Positions 24,472 to 32,826 of a stretch of 64,000 nucleotides of DNA are shown one piece after another. How positions within the stretch are numbered: position 1 is the first letter of the stretch; the number at the start of each line of letters is the position of its first letter. The stretch is from assembly GCA_035935115.1 (NCBI GenBank), contig DASYXK010000001.1, positions 1-64,000 of the forward strand, read 5' to 3'. The notes under the pieces were generated by a model, which did no database searches, was not told the origin of the DNA, and saw only the letters and a list, made by a program, of their open reading frames with translations. The stretch comes from TA-20 sp035935115. GTDB taxonomy: Archaea > Thermoproteota > Nitrososphaeria > Nitrososphaerales > Nitrosopumilaceae. A program made the translations under genes and the position numbers.

Positions 24472-25436
24472 CTGGTTTTACTCCTGATATCTTTCACAGA
24501 ATTAGCTATATTAATTGATGTAATACCATGTTTTTGTAGTAATAGTGGAACTTCGCTATCTCGTGCTGATTCACCAAACTTATCCTGAACTCCAATTCGT
24601 CTCATTGGTACAGGATATGTTTCAGTAACTACCTCTGATACAGCTGAGCCAAATCCAGCTAGCACATTATGTTCTTCACATGTTACAATTCCTCCAGTCT
24701 CACGTGCGGCCTTTTCTATTAGTGACGAGTCAATTGGTTTGATTGAAAACATATCCAAAACTCTACATGATATACCCTCTTGTTTAAGAGAATCTGCAGC
24801 CTCCAATGCCATTTGAACAGTAATTCCACATGCTGCAATAGTACAATCAGAACCATCTCGCAATACAATTCCTTTTCCAATTTCAAATTCCTGCGATTCA
24901 GAGTGTATGAGTGGAGTCTTTGATCTTGCCATCCTCATATAAAATGGACCATGAATCTGTGAGATGATCCAAATCAATTTAGAAACTGCGACCGTATCAG
25001 CAGGAATCAAAACGTTGACATTTGGAATTACTCTCATAATTGCAATATCTTCAATTTGTTGATGTGATCCTCCATCAGCTCCAACACTTAAACCACCATG
25101 TGAAACTACCATTTTCACATTTAGTCCTTTTTTACCATTTCGTGACGGATATGCTATTGCATTTCGTATTTGATCTACACAACGACCAGGCAAAAATATT
25201 GCATAAGTACTAGCAAATGGAACCTTGCCTTCATTTGCTAGACCAGCCGCAATAGAAACTAAATTTGCTTCAGCTATACCTACATTAAAAAACCTGTTTG
25301 GAAATTTTTTCCCAAAAGGCTTGGTCTTTAACGAATCAGTAGTATCTGCACCTACTACTACCACATTAGGATTTTCTTCTCCAATTTTGATAAGAGTTTC
25401 GCCATATACAGTACGCATATCTGTCATCTCAGTCAT
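24468..25436 (-). CDS. Transketolase C-terminal subunit
   Basis: A 322-aa protein containing the pyrimidine-binding and C-terminal domains of split transketolase. PNRFFNVGIAEANLVSIAAGLA (catalytic Glu in GIAEAN), SHGGLSVGADGGSHQQIEDI and TCEEHNVLAGFGSAV are the family signatures. Together with the N-terminal half encoded just upstream it transfers two-carbon units between sugar phosphates using thiamine diphosphate. Four-base overlaps on both sides show translational coupling within the operon. Confidence 0.93.
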   Translation of the reverse strand: MTEMTDMRTVYGETLIKIGEENPNVVVVGADTTDSLKTKPFGKKFPNRFFNVGIAEANLVSIAAGLANEGKVPFASTYAIFLPGRCVDQIRNAIAYPSRNGKKGLNVKMVVSHGGLSVGADGGSHQQIEDIAIMRVIPNVNVLIPADTVAVSKLIWIISQIHGPFYMRMARSKTPLIHSESQEFEIGKGIVLRDGSDCTIAACGITVQMALEAADSLKQEGISCRVLDMFSIKPIDSSLIEKAARETGGIVTCEEHNVLAGFGSAVSEVVTETYPVPMRRIGVQDKFGESARDSEVPLLLQKHGITSINIANSVKDIRSKTR

Positions 25437-27100
25437 ACAAAGCCCGCCTCCTTTGCAATTTGTAATAGTTCTGATTTTTTCTTACCTACTTCGTGTAAAT
25501 CTATCCATTTGTTTACAAGATCTGTACCACCAAGACTGTGTGCTTTTTGTATCAAGAGTTTTCTTCGTGCATGCAAGATTTTTTTCCTAAATTCAGTTAT
25601 GGTAACCCTGACATCTTTTTGACCAATTATAGCACTTCCACCTACAAAGACCCGTGCTCCATCTAAAAAGCAAGATTCTACGTTTGAAAGGTCAACACCA
25701 CCATCAGCTTCTATAAATCCCGAAAAATTTTTTTCTGCTAGTAATTTGGCAATATTTCGAGTTTTCTCGTGGGATGATTCAATGTATTTTTGTCCTGATT
25801 TCCCAGGAATTACTGACATGAGTATAAGTTGATCTAGTTCAGGGATGAATTTATCAGCCCATTGGGGAAGTTCAGTATCAGGGTTTATTGCAAGTCCAAC
25901 ACTGACTTCGTTTGTTCGTAAGATATCGTGAATCTCACCAAAACTTGATTCATCGCATACTTCAGCGTGCACAGTTATAATGTCACTGCCAGCTTCAACA
26001 TAATCTCTAACATGTTTTACTGGATCAGTTATCATCAAATGTGAATCAAATGGTATTGGAGTAATTGGTCTTAGTTCTTTTATCTTGTTATGATCAAAAG
26101 TCTTGTTTGGAACAAATAATCCGTCCATCACATCAAGATGTATGAAATCAGCCCGTCCTTGAGCTGCTCGTTTTACTTCATTTACTAGATTTGTCATATC
26201 ACCTGCAATTATTGATGGAGCAATTAGAAACTGACAATCAAGTTCAAGATCAATTATAGGTGCAATTGTTGGATTTGGTGCAACCCCATGCCATTTTGGA
26301 TTGTCTTCCATGTGTTCAACACCTTTTCCTTTGACAGTACGAGATACAATTATTGATGGTGTTCCTTTGGTTTGTTGAACAGATCTAATTGCTTTTATTA
26401 TTTGTTCAATTCGGTGACCATCTATTTCTAAAACATTCCATCCAAAAGATCTCCATTTGTCTCCTGTCTTCCATCTTGCAGCATTTTTCCACATCTCTGA
26501 AATGTCATCACCAGTTAGCTCTTCATCAAGCGGCATTACTCTTTCAGTGTAATCATCTTGTTGTATGAAATTTCTGTCCAAAAATGCTGTAAGATTATCA
26601 AGTTTGTATTTAGCCGCAGCCATAGCAGCTTCCCAAACTTGTCCCTCATCTGATTCGCCGTCACCTATGATAGTATAAATTCGGTGAGTTTTTCCATCAA
26701 CTCTTGCGGCAAGTGCCATACCTATAGAAAATGAGAGGCCAATACCCAGGGAACCTCCACAGAACTCTACTCCAGGACATTTAAAGTCAGGATGACCTTG
26801 TAGCCTGCTTTCAAATTTCCGCAGAGTTTCAATTTCTGACTTGTCAAAGTAACCAGCAACTGCAAGGTTTGAAAAAAGTCCTGGTGATGCGTGTCCTTTT
26901 GAAAGAACTAACCTATCCCTATCTTTCCATAGTGGATTTTTTGGATCATATCTTAGAAACTTGAAAAATATACACCCCATAATTTCTGCCATTGAAAATG
27001 AACCCCCTGGATGACCAGAACCTGCAGCGGTAATTCCTCTTATGACAAGTTTGCGGGCTTCGCGAATCCTTTTTAATATATGATAGTAGTTTAGGCCCAT
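25433..27100 (-). CDS. Transketolase N-terminal subunit fused to ribulose-phosphate 3-epimerase
   Basis: A 555-aa fusion. Residues 1-280 are the thiamine-diphosphate half of transketolase: GHPGGSFSMAEIM (29-41), LSKGHASPGL (66-75), the ThDP motif GDGESDEGQVWEAAM (146-160) through Asn177, ending in KWHGVAPNP. Residues about 291-508 are a complete ribulose-phosphate 3-epimerase: IAPSIIAGD, HLDVMDGLFVPN with His321 and Asp323, DSHLMI with His354, and EADGGV with Asp466. A last 45 residues (helical, ending IAKEAGFV) match neither. Separate proteins do these steps in most organisms; both active sites look intact, so the fusion should couple the epimerisation of ribulose-5-phosphate with ketol transfer. 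Confidence 0.92.
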   Translation of the reverse strand: MGLNYYHILKRIREARKLVIRGITAAGSGHPGGSFSMAEIMGCIFFKFLRYDPKNPLWKDRDRLVLSKGHASPGLFSNLAVAGYFDKSEIETLRKFESRLQGHPDFKCPGVEFCGGSLGIGLSFSIGMALAARVDGKTHRIYTIIGDGESDEGQVWEAAMAAAKYKLDNLTAFLDRNFIQQDDYTERVMPLDEELTGDDISEMWKNAARWKTGDKWRSFGWNVLEIDGHRIEQIIKAIRSVQQTKGTPSIIVSRTVKGKGVEHMEDNPKWHGVAPNPTIAPIIDLELDCQFLIAPSIIAGDMTNLVNEVKRAAQGRADFIHLDVMDGLFVPNKTFDHNKIKELRPITPIPFDSHLMITDPVKHVRDYVEAGSDIITVHAEVCDESSFGEIHDILRTNEVSVGLAINPDTELPQWADKFIPELDQLILMSVIPGKSGQKYIESSHEKTRNIAKLLAEKNFSGFIEADGGVDLSNVESCFLDGARVFVGGSAIIGQKDVRVTITEFRKKILHARRKLLIQKAHSLGGTDLVNKWIDLHEVGKKKSELLQIAKEAGFV

Positions 27101-27225
27101 ATCTTTTCCAAAATCTGAAGTTTAACGTTATTCAAAGATAAATACATATTCATCATTTTAGCACATTTGGAGCAAATAAAAAGTTATTTCACAAAATTTT
27201 AATTTGAACAAGTATAAAGAAACGT

Positions 27226-27612
27226 GTGGATCTTACGAGAGTATTGCCTTTAATGATTTATGATGACAAGTGTTATCTTTGTGCAAGGTTTGCAAAAATT
27301 GTCAGTATTTTTGCAAGAAAGAAATTCCTCATAGTAGGACATTATACAGATTTTGGTATGAAAATCAAGGCAGAAATCTTTTCTAACAATTATGATTCAA
27401 CAAAGATGTTCTGGTTCGTGGTAGATAAAACCGCATATGGTGGAAGGGCAGCAATACTTCCTCTCATTTCATGTATTCTAAAGTCCAAAATCAAATCTTC
27501 CATTCAGTATGATATATCATTTTCTTGTGACGCGAGTTGTAAAACACCGAAATCTGTTTTTCTGAGAACAAAAAGTCTCTTTTCAAATAGTGAAAAAATT
27601 ATGATAAAATAA
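27226..27612 (+). CDS. DCC-family thiol-disulfide oxidoreductase-like protein
   Basis: A 128-aa protein with the DCC motif YDDKCYLC (12-19) at its N-terminus; Cys16 and Cys19 form the CxxC, as in DUF393/DCC1-like proteins with a predicted thioredoxin-like function. Further cysteines occur in SFSCDASCKTP (about 99-106). The start is uncertain: GTG at 27226 gives 128 aa, while ATG at 27253 would begin just before the DCC motif. Reaction and partners are unknown. Confidence 0.6.
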   Translation: MDLTRVLPLMIYDDKCYLCARFAKIVSIFARKKFLIVGHYTDFGMKIKAEIFSNNYDSTKMFWFVVDKTAYGGRAAILPLISCILKSKIKSSIQYDISFSCDASCKTPKSVFLRTKSLFSNSEKIMIK

Positions 27613-27649
27613 TAACACGTCTACCCGAATTGGATAACATTTTATAAAT

Positions 27650-27778
27650 TTAGTAACCTCGACTGTTTCTGTCTGGCATAGAATTATTTGGATTTCTAAA
27701 ACCATGTTTTTCCATCATGTGGTTTAAAAACCTGATATCATCAGAGAATTTTTCTCCACAAATTGCACAGTTATTCAT
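27650..27778 (-). CDS. 42-aa C2H2 zinc-finger protein
   Basis: A complete tiny gene: ATG at 27778, stop TAA at 27650-27652. Cys4, Cys7, His20 and His25 form CxxC(x12)HxxxxH, a classic C2H2 finger, opening MNNCAICGEKF and ending in a polar NNSMPDRNSRGY tail. A TATA-like TCTAAAAAG at about 27803-27811 (minus strand) is about 27 bp upstream. Single-finger proteins of this size are found in thaumarchaea and other archaea; DNA or RNA binding is expected, target unknown. It is divergent from the next gene. Confidence 0.8.
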   Translation of the reverse strand: MNNCAICGEKFSDDIRFLNHMMEKHGFRNPNNSMPDRNSRGY

Positions 27779-27798
27779 AAACTTGTTTTGTATCGCGA

Positions 27799-27811
27799 TC
27801 TTTTTAGACTT
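27799..27811. promoter_or_regulatory. Shared TATA region of two divergent small genes
   Basis: One A/T stretch reads CTTTTTAGA on the plus strand and TCTAAAAAG on the minus strand. It lies about 25 bp from the plus-strand start at 27830 and about 27 bp from the minus-strand start at 27778, so the same element could be read as box A in both directions. Confidence 0.4.
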
Positions 27812-27829
27812 TGTTGTAGAATAGAGAGT

Positions 27830-28096
27830 ATGGAAAAAAGTCCAAGATCACCAAGATTACCAAAGATTTCATTTTCAATTACTCCTAGTCAAGAAGGATA
27901 TATTATTGCCTGTAATGAAATTCCATATCTTTTTACCGATGCTAAAAAGATTGAAGAGATCGATAGAAGTATAAGCAGACTAGTTACAGAATATATAGAA
28001 TATTTTCCCCATGATGCGACAAAACGTGGAATAAACAGAGAAATTGAAACTCATGCAATATGGAAAGCTAGACCTAACAGTGTAGCTTTAGAGTAA
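27830..28096 (+). CDS. Small hypothetical protein (88 aa)
   Basis: Start at ATG 27830 (MEKSPRSPRLPKISFS), chosen over an upstream ATG at 27788 because the TATA-like element lies about 25 bp before 27830 and inside the longer reading. The protein has a basic proline-rich start, a strand (YIIACNEIPYLF), then a helix (IEEIDRSISRLVTEYIEYF) in a pattern reminiscent of HicB-type or type II antitoxin-like beta-alpha modules, though no partner gene is adjacent. Its stop is four bases from the 3-prime end of the convergent 5S rRNA gene. Function unknown. Confidence 0.5.
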   Translation: MEKSPRSPRLPKISFSITPSQEGYIIACNEIPYLFTDAKKIEEIDRSISRLVTEYIEYFPHDATKRGINREIETHAIWKARPNSVALE

Positions 28097-28099
28097 AAA

Positions 28100-28216
28100 G
28101 TGCCAGCACTACTGCTTCCCAAGAGCTCTCGCACCTTAGTAACACAGCAGCGACATTGGGTTTGACTTCCGGGTTCGGTATGGGACCGGGTCGGACCCCA
28201 ACGCTATGGCCGGCTT
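28100..28216 (-). rRNA. 5S ribosomal RNA (stand-alone)
   Basis: On the minus strand the sequence begins GCCGGCCATAGCG and includes CCCGGTCCCATACCGAACC, the highly conserved loop of archaeal 5S rRNA, then GGAAGTCAAACCC and CTTGGGAAGC, and ends in GTGCTGGC. The first GCCGGC pairs with the terminal GCTGGC to close helix I. About 117 nt; ends are accurate to a few bases. No 16S or 23S is near, as in other thaumarchaea where 5S is unlinked. A TATA-like CTTAATAC at about 28235-28244 is about 24 bp upstream. Confidence 0.93.
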
Positions 28217-28294
28217 GTAAGATGTTTCGATAATGTTCTGTATTAAGCTTACTTGAGTAGAGATATAAATTAAGAAAAAAGCTTCTAAAGTCTA

Positions 28295-30079
28295 TTGACT
28301 CACAGAGTTGCTGTTCTCGATAAGGAATCATGCCAAACAAAAAAATGCGGTCTTGAGTGTATCAAATATTGTCCGGTAAACAAATCAGGAGCCGACTGTA
28401 TAGTCCTCAATGAGGAGACCGCAAAAGCTCAGATTGACGAAAATATTTGCAATGGTTGTGGCATATGTGTTAAGGTATGTCCTTTTGATGCAATAACAAT
28501 TGTAAATCTAGCACAAGAATTGAGTACAGAAAAAATTCACCAGTATGGAATGAATTCATTTCGATTGTACAAAATTCCCACTTTAAAAAAAGGTCAGGTA
28601 ATGGGTTTACTTGGTAGAAATGGTATGGGCAAGAGTACAATTATCAACATTTTATCTGGAAATCTAAAACCAAATCTTGGAAATTATGAATCGCCACCAG
28701 AATGGACTGATATTTTAAAAAATTTTCATGGAACTGAATTAAAGTCACATTTTGAAAAAATTTCAAATGGTGAAATTAAAGCTTCCATAAAACCACAACA
28801 GGTATATAATTTAGCGAAGGCATTTAACGGAACCACAAAAGAACTTTTGGAAAAATTTGATGAGCGCAATACGGTACCAGAATTAGTAAGAGATTTGGGA
28901 TTAGAAAACTCTATGGAAAACAGACTTGATGAACTTAGTGGAGGTGAGCTACAGAGACTGGCCATTGCAGTAGCTGCTTCAAAAGAATCAGATTTTTATT
29001 TCTTTGATGAACCATCTTCGTATAATGATGTATTTCAAAGAATTGGAGTAGCAAAAGTAATTCACGGTCTAGCCAAACTTGAGAAAAGTGTCATGGTTGT
29101 AGAACATGATCTTACAGTGTTAGATTACATTAGTGATTTTATAGAAATACTATATGGTGAACCTGCTGCATATGGTATTGTAGCAAATATGCTCTCAACC
29201 AAAGTTGGCATCAATGCATTTTTAGAAGGTTATCTCCCAAATGAAAATGTCAGGTTTCGTGATACTGCATTTAGATTCGATGCTTCAACTTCTAACGATG
29301 AGTTTGTTATGACTGATACTATTATTGAATATCCAACATTACAGAAAAAATATCCTTCTTTCTCAGTTTCAATAGATGCTGGAAGAGTAAGAAAAAATGA
29401 AGTTTTGGGCATTGTTGGTGCAAATGCCTTAGGAAAAACAACTATGATGAAAATGATTGCAGGGGTTGAAAAACCTGACTCTGGAAATCTTGAAACTAAG
29501 GTGAAAATAGCATACAAACCGCAATATCTTACAAATGATTTTGATGTAGAAGTGATTTCACTTTTAGAGAAGGCCAATAATGGCGGATTAGAAGGTACTA
29601 CTGAAGAAGAGCAGATCATTGATCCAATTAAGATAAAAAAGTTATACAACAAATCAATAAAAAATTTGTCAGGTGGAGAGTTACAGAAGGTTGCTATTGC
29701 AGCTTGTCTTTTACAAAAGGTTGATCTTTATGCACTTGACGAGCCTTCTGCATTTTTAGATGTAGAAGATCGAATTGCTATTGCAAAGATGATTCAGCGA
29801 TTTGTTCGTTCTTATGGCAAAACCGCGATCATAATTGACCATGACATTCAGCTTATGGATTTAATTTCGGATTCATTAGTAATTTTTGAGGGAATTTCTG
29901 GAAAAGAAGGACATGCAACATCACCCAAATCAAAGGCAGAGGGGATGAACAGATTTCTAAAATCTCTTGATATTACGTATAGACGAGATGAGACAAGTCT
30001 ACGACCACGGGTAAACAAAACTGACAGTAGACTTGATAGAGATCAAAAACAATCTGGTCATTTTTATTATAGAAATTGA
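28295..30079 (+). CDS. abce1: ABCE1/Rli1 ribosome-recycling ATPase
   Basis: A 594-aa protein with an N-terminal ferredoxin-like domain carrying Cys13, 18, 22, 26, 52, 55, 58, 62 for two 4Fe-4S clusters. Two ABC ATPase domains follow: Walker A GRNGMGKST near 107-115 and GANALGKTT near 373-381, signature motifs LSGGELQRLAIA and LSGGELQKVAIA, and Walker B FFDEPSS and ALDEPSA. ABCE1 splits post-termination ribosomes and helps recycle subunits. TTG start with TATA-like ATATAAATT about 30 bp upstream. Its last four bases overlap the Trm5-like gene. Confidence 0.97.
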   Translation: MTHRVAVLDKESCQTKKCGLECIKYCPVNKSGADCIVLNEETAKAQIDENICNGCGICVKVCPFDAITIVNLAQELSTEKIHQYGMNSFRLYKIPTLKKGQVMGLLGRNGMGKSTIINILSGNLKPNLGNYESPPEWTDILKNFHGTELKSHFEKISNGEIKASIKPQQVYNLAKAFNGTTKELLEKFDERNTVPELVRDLGLENSMENRLDELSGGELQRLAIAVAASKESDFYFFDEPSSYNDVFQRIGVAKVIHGLAKLEKSVMVVEHDLTVLDYISDFIEILYGEPAAYGIVANMLSTKVGINAFLEGYLPNENVRFRDTAFRFDASTSNDEFVMTDTIIEYPTLQKKYPSFSVSIDAGRVRKNEVLGIVGANALGKTTMMKMIAGVEKPDSGNLETKVKIAYKPQYLTNDFDVEVISLLEKANNGGLEGTTEEEQIIDPIKIKKLYNKSIKNLSGGELQKVAIAACLLQKVDLYALDEPSAFLDVEDRIAIAKMIQRFVRSYGKTAIIIDHDIQLMDLISDSLVIFEGISGKEGHATSPKSKAEGMNRFLKSLDITYRRDETSLRPRVNKTDSRLDRDQKQSGHFYYRN

Positions 30080-30084
30080 CTCGT

Positions 30085-30909
30085 ATGTTAAAAGAAGCAG
30101 TAACAGGAATACTATCTGAAACAGAGATAGAAGATTTGTACGGAGCCTTTGATCAGATAGGAGATATTATAATACTCAGAATACCAGATTCGCTTGTATC
30201 AAAAAAAGAAATAATCGGAAAAGTTCTTTTAGAAAAGGTAAAAACTGCAAAATCAGTTTTTTACCAGTCTTCTCCTGTAAGTGGTGATTTTAGAACACGA
30301 AAATTAGCATTACTTGCAGGAGAAGATAAAACAGAAACAGAGTATAAAGAACATGGTTGTAGATTCATAGTAGATGTTGAAAAAGCATTTTTTTCGCCTA
30401 GACTTTCTACCGAACGAGACAGAATTGCAAATTTAATACAAGATGGTGAAACTGTTATCAACATGTTTGGCGGAGTTGGAATGTTTTCCATTATTGCTGC
30501 AAAAAAAAAGAAATGCGCGGTATACAACATTGACATAAATCCAAACGCCACAAGACTATGTGAACAAAACATCAATCTAAACAAGCTTGTAGGAAAAGTG
30601 GAATCAATAACAGGCGATGCTACAAAAATCATAGAAGAGAAATTGACCGGAGTTGGTGATAGGATTCTCATGCTTTTACCTGAAAGATCAGACGAGTTTT
30701 TAGATTCTGCAATAAAGGCTGCAAAAAAAAATGGCATAATTCATTATTATTGTCACATACACGGTGACAAAAAAAACGAAGTAAGTAGACTTGCAAAAGA
30801 ACACTTTCTTGAGGTAATGAAAATTAAAGTCGAAGTTCTTGGCTCTAAAATAGTAAGACCTGTAGGACCAAGATTTTATCAAGCTGTAGTAGATGCTAAA
30901 CTGTTTTAG
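30085..30909 (+). CDS. Trm5-family tRNA (guanine-N1)-methyltransferase, catalytic loop altered
   Basis: A 274-aa protein (a TTG at 30076 would add three residues). It has the Trm5 FFSPRL...ER element (about 105-114) and the class I SAM site INMFGGVGMFSIIAAK (about 128-143), followed by YNIDINPNA and the GDAT turn. Trm5 makes m1G37 in tRNAs, including the tRNA-Asp of this window if it carries G37. In well-studied Trm5 the position before LP in the fourth motif is Asn (NLP); here it is LLPERSDEF with Leu200 (numbering from the longer start). Catalysis may be reduced or the substrate different. It is coupled to abce1 by overlap. Confidence 0.78.
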   Translation: MLKEAVTGILSETEIEDLYGAFDQIGDIIILRIPDSLVSKKEIIGKVLLEKVKTAKSVFYQSSPVSGDFRTRKLALLAGEDKTETEYKEHGCRFIVDVEKAFFSPRLSTERDRIANLIQDGETVINMFGGVGMFSIIAAKKKKCAVYNIDINPNATRLCEQNINLNKLVGKVESITGDATKIIEEKLTGVGDRILMLLPERSDEFLDSAIKAAKKNGIIHYYCHIHGDKKNEVSRLAKEHFLEVMKIKVEVLGSKIVRPVGPRFYQAVVDAKLF

Positions 30910-31134
30910 TTACTTTTTATCATCAGAAACTAAAGATGACGGGGACGGTCTTGATGTTGCCATGTTATATCCAATCCAAGAAATTACACCTAATATTCCT
31001 CCAACTGCCATAAGCACAGAAAGTTGCAGCACAATCGGACTCCATTCAGAAAGCATCAAAAGATAGGCATACACGAAGAAACCGCCTATAGATAAAACAA
31101 AGATCATTATTCCTATGTTACGTTGTCTGTTCAT
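30910..31134 (-). CDS. Small two-helix membrane protein
   Basis: A 74-aa protein with helices at about 9-27 and 34-56, an outward loop (SEWSPIV) and a basic N-terminus (MNRQRN) and polar C-terminal tail (SRPSPSSLVSDDKK), giving both ends inside. It is immediately convergent with the Trm5-like gene (stops adjacent). No family recognised. Confidence 0.55.
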   Translation of the reverse strand: MNRQRNIGIMIFVLSIGGFFVYAYLLMLSEWSPIVLQLSVLMAVGGILGVISWIGYNMATSRPSPSSLVSDDKK

Positions 31135-31170
31135 TAAGCTAAAATCTTTTCTAGAGTAATTTATTTGAAT

Positions 31171-31671
31171 CTAGTAAACAAATTCAATTGCCATCAAGTA
31201 AGCATCTTCACCGTCTCTGTAATATGCTTTCAAACGTTGTTTGATAATAAATCCAATTTTTTCATATAGTCTTACAGCTTCATTATTGCTACAGCGAACC
31301 TCAAGATAAAGTTCATCTGATTTTTTGATTTTAATTCCAGATATTGCTTCTTCTACTAAAACTCGTCCAATTCCCTTTTTTCTGTATTCTTCTAATACTG
31401 CTACTGAAACAACATGTCCTTTTTTAACAAATCCAAGTTTTTTAAAATTTGAAAATCCATATTCAATTTTGCACATAATATATCCAACAAGTTTCTTATC
31501 GATCTCTGCAACAATAAATGACTCAGGTAGTTCTGAAAGTAAGCTTTCGTAGAAATAATCAGAATAATGCTCAGGAAGAGTTTTCATGTTTATTTCCATT
31601 ACCGGAATTATATCCTCTGGTTCGCATCTTCTAATAACGCAATTACCAATTTCTCTTAATGCTACTTGCAA
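31171..31671 (-). CDS. rimI: GNAT N-acetyltransferase, RimI/Ard1 type
   Basis: A 166-aa GCN5-related acetyltransferase. The acetyl-CoA binding motif appears as VVSVAVLEEYRKKGIGRVLVEEA (core RKKGIGRVL, about 97-105), followed by YLEVRCSNNEAVRLYEKIGF, the RimI/NAA10-type ending. Archaeal members acetylate protein N-termini. TTG start at 31671 with a TATA-like TTAAATAATT about 27 bp upstream. Stands alone on the minus strand. Confidence 0.87.
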   Translation of the reverse strand: MQVALREIGNCVIRRCEPEDIIPVMEINMKTLPEHYSDYFYESLLSELPESFIVAEIDKKLVGYIMCKIEYGFSNFKKLGFVKKGHVVSVAVLEEYRKKGIGRVLVEEAISGIKIKKSDELYLEVRCSNNEAVRLYEKIGFIIKQRLKAYYRDGEDAYLMAIEFVY

Positions 31672-31752
31672 TCCGAAAATATTTGGAATAGTGTAATTAT
31701 TTAACTTTAGTCAAATAAAGGAATTAATGACCGTTAATCACATGTACTTCAA

Positions 31753-32826
31753 TTGAGTGAACCAACGGTAGAAGAAGTAGTATCAATTGTTTCTGCTGTA
31801 TTTCATATAAAAGGGGTAAACCAAAGTACCAGTATACTCCAGATTGAAATAGAAAGTGAAGAATTCAAACAAAAATTTGCTCAACTAACAAAACAATTGG
31901 AATCTAGAAATCTTGTTGCTAGGCTTGAGAAGAATGACAATAGAATATTTGTTATCATATCAAGATTTCAATTGCCCAAACCACGACGAGTTTGGATTCC
32001 CAGAGCGCTGTTTGCAGCGACTATAGTAATGGTAATGATTGATGGCTACTATCACACAGTATCTGTAAACTCGATAATATACATAGGCGAACCTTTCCAG
32101 ATAGCTGTACTTTTTACAGTTTCTCTAATGGGAATACTTGGCATACATGAAATTGGTCATATGATAGCTTCAAAAATACATAAGATCAAAATAAGTTGGC
32201 CATATTTTATTCCAGGAATTCCAGTTTTTGGATTTCCTACATTTGGAGCTCTTATCATGTCACGAGGTTTTACAATAAATAGAGATACGCTATTTGATAT
32301 TGGAATTTCTGGACCTATAGCTGGATTAATTATAGCAGTTATTGTTTCAACATATGGAGCATATCTTTCTCCGTTAATTCCTAGTACACAAGCAGAAGCC
32401 CTTTCTAACTCCGGACTTGTTGATCTACATTCAAGCATATTCATGGATGCAACAATTCTCTTAGTAGGTAAACATGTAATTGGAAAAGAACTGTTAATGT
32501 CACCGATATTATACGCAGCATGGTTTGGATTTCTGATAACATTTCTCAATCTTCTCCCAGCATGGCAATTAGATGGAGGTCATATTGCGCGTGCAACTTT
32601 TGGCAGAAAAGCACATCAAATTATGACATATGCTAGTATAGGAGTACTTGCAGCTGTGGGATACTACATCATGGCAATTTTTGTATTAATGTTCAGCATG
32701 AGAAGCCCTGATGTAAAACCACTTGATGATATTTCTCCACTTTCAAATAAACGAAAAAAACTGTTTGTTCTTGTAATGATTCTTGCATTTCTATGTGCTC
32801 CACTTCCGTTTTCAATACTATCTTAA
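31753..32826 (+). CDS. Site-2 protease family membrane metalloprotease (M50)
   Basis: A 357-aa protein with an N-terminal soluble region (about 1-80), then membrane helices. The zinc motif HEIGH is at 132-136 and the second motif with catalytic Asp is NLLPAWQLDGGH (about 264-275). This is intramembrane proteolysis machinery; substrates in archaea are largely unknown but include membrane-bound regulators. TTG start at 31753. It overlaps the LarA-like gene convergently by nine bases. Confidence 0.88.
   Translation: MSEPTVEEVVSIVSAVFHIKGVNQSTSILQIEIESEEFKQKFAQLTKQLESRNLVARLEKNDNRIFVIISRFQLPKPRRVWIPRALFAATIVMVMIDGYYHTVSVNSIIYIGEPFQIAVLFTVSLMGILGIHEIGHMIASKIHKIKISWPYFIPGIPVFGFPTFGALIMSRGFTINRDTLFDIGISGPIAGLIIAVIVSTYGAYLSPLIPSTQAEALSNSGLVDLHSSIFMDATILLVGKHVIGKELLMSPILYAAWFGFLITFLNLLPAWQLDGGHIARATFGRKAHQIMTYASIGVLAAVGYYIMAIFVLMFSMRSPDVKPLDDISPLSNKRKKLFVLVMILAFLCAPLPFSILS

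Noticed and set aside
27830..28096. HicB-like antitoxin in a toxin-antitoxin pair
   Set aside because: The fold resemblance is weak and no small toxin gene (HicA-like) lies next to it.
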